Of a stretch of 64,000 bases of DNA, positions 63,479 through 64,000 are shown piece after piece. This DNA comes from Tetradesmus obliquus (Eukaryota > Chlorophyta > Chlorophyceae > Sphaeropleales > Scenedesmaceae), in the NCBI GenBank assembly GCA_030272155.1, contig CP126206.1:744001-808000 (forward strand). The letters run 5' to 3'. A program made the position numbers and the translations under genes. Position 1 is the stretch's first letter, and each line of letters begins with the position of its first letter. The notes beneath the pieces were generated by a model. The model was not told the DNA's origin, did not search any database, and saw nothing but the letters and a program-made list of their open reading frames with translations.

Positions 63479-64000
63479 GTCAGCCCAGCCCGGCCGCCAG
63501 CGCACTGCACAGATGCAGCACACATATGCATCACCACACAGCCGTAAAATACTCAATGCATGCATTGCTGTCACAAGCGTTGATGAACACAAAGCCCAGC
63601 ATATTTTTGTTTGCCTGAGCCCTGCCACCCGCTGCCAGCAAGTTCAACGATCAAGCATGCATTGGCGTGCAGGAATCTTCAACACTCAAACCCTAACAGT
63701 GCTTGTCACCTCCCGCCAGGTGCTTGCTTACTGCCAGCATCAGCCCAGCCCTGCCGCCATCGCACTGCACAGCTGCAGCACCCAGAAAAAAGCCACACAG
63801 CCGTAAAGTAATCGATGCATGCATTGCTGTCACCAGCTACCCCAGGCCCTGGGCAGCACTGAAAACAACACCCTGCACATGTTGTGTGCCTAAGCCAGCA
63901 CCAACTTCACCATTAAGCGCACGCAGCAGCCATGGATGCATAGACCCTCTCCATCACAGAATGTGCCTGCATCAGGCCAGCCCTGCCACCAGCGCACTGC
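63479..64000. repeat. Tandem repeat of about 250-bp units at the window end
   Basis: The block CAGCCCAGCCC-GCCGCCA-CGCACTGCACAG with a following AGCCGTAAA-AT--T--ATGCATGCATTGCTGTCAC segment occurs at about 63481 and 63740, and begins again at about 63972. Confidence 0.7.

Overview
The window comes from a eukaryotic nuclear genome, most likely a core green alga (Chlorophyta). The reasons are dense GT-AG introns with strong GTGAGT-type donors, CAG/CTG-rich sequence, a short TTTAGGG-type telomere-like tract, a TGTAA poly(A)-like signal and a chromovirus (Ty3/gypsy) retrotransposon. Nothing bacterial is present. The taxon is an inference.

Layout. (1) Positions 1-24376 hold a head-to-tail array of a 4280-bp unit, about 5.7 copies, continuing off the left edge. 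Each unit has a 721-bp repeat with inverted CAG...CTG ends and a 3559-bp interior. The interior carries two antisense genes: a Tc1/mariner (IS630)-like DDE transposase (minus) and a PD-(D/E)XK-like nuclease (plus). Each gene's large exon lies in the other gene's intron. (2) 24554-33279 is gene A (plus), a 15-exon gene for a secreted Cys-rich protein of 933 residues. (3) 33280-45069 is an intergenic zone with a 114-bp minisatellite, a degraded 5'-truncated chromovirus (36800 to about 42690) and a 0.9-kb CA microsatellite. (4) 45070-52520 is gene B (minus), a 926-residue paralog of gene A with the same 15-exon, same-phase structure. The two genes are convergent. (5) 53408-57760 is a second, diverged element of the same plan as the array unit: 720/690-bp terminal direct repeats with perfect 20-bp inverted ends, an AGAG target duplication, and an interior with an antisense transposase/nuclease pair whose transposase intron is at the same position. 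It interrupts a host region whose last exon survives at 53062-53322. (6) 57761-64000 is mostly repeats and unassigned sequence, with one possible nuclease remnant.

The main discovery candidate is this element type: a Tc1/mariner-like transposase interdigitated with an antisense nuclease, bounded by LTR-like terminal direct repeats that themselves end in inverted repeats. Two diverged families in one window share every part of the plan. Gene models were derived by hand from splice consensus and reading-frame phase. No similarity search was run, so family names rest on motifs.
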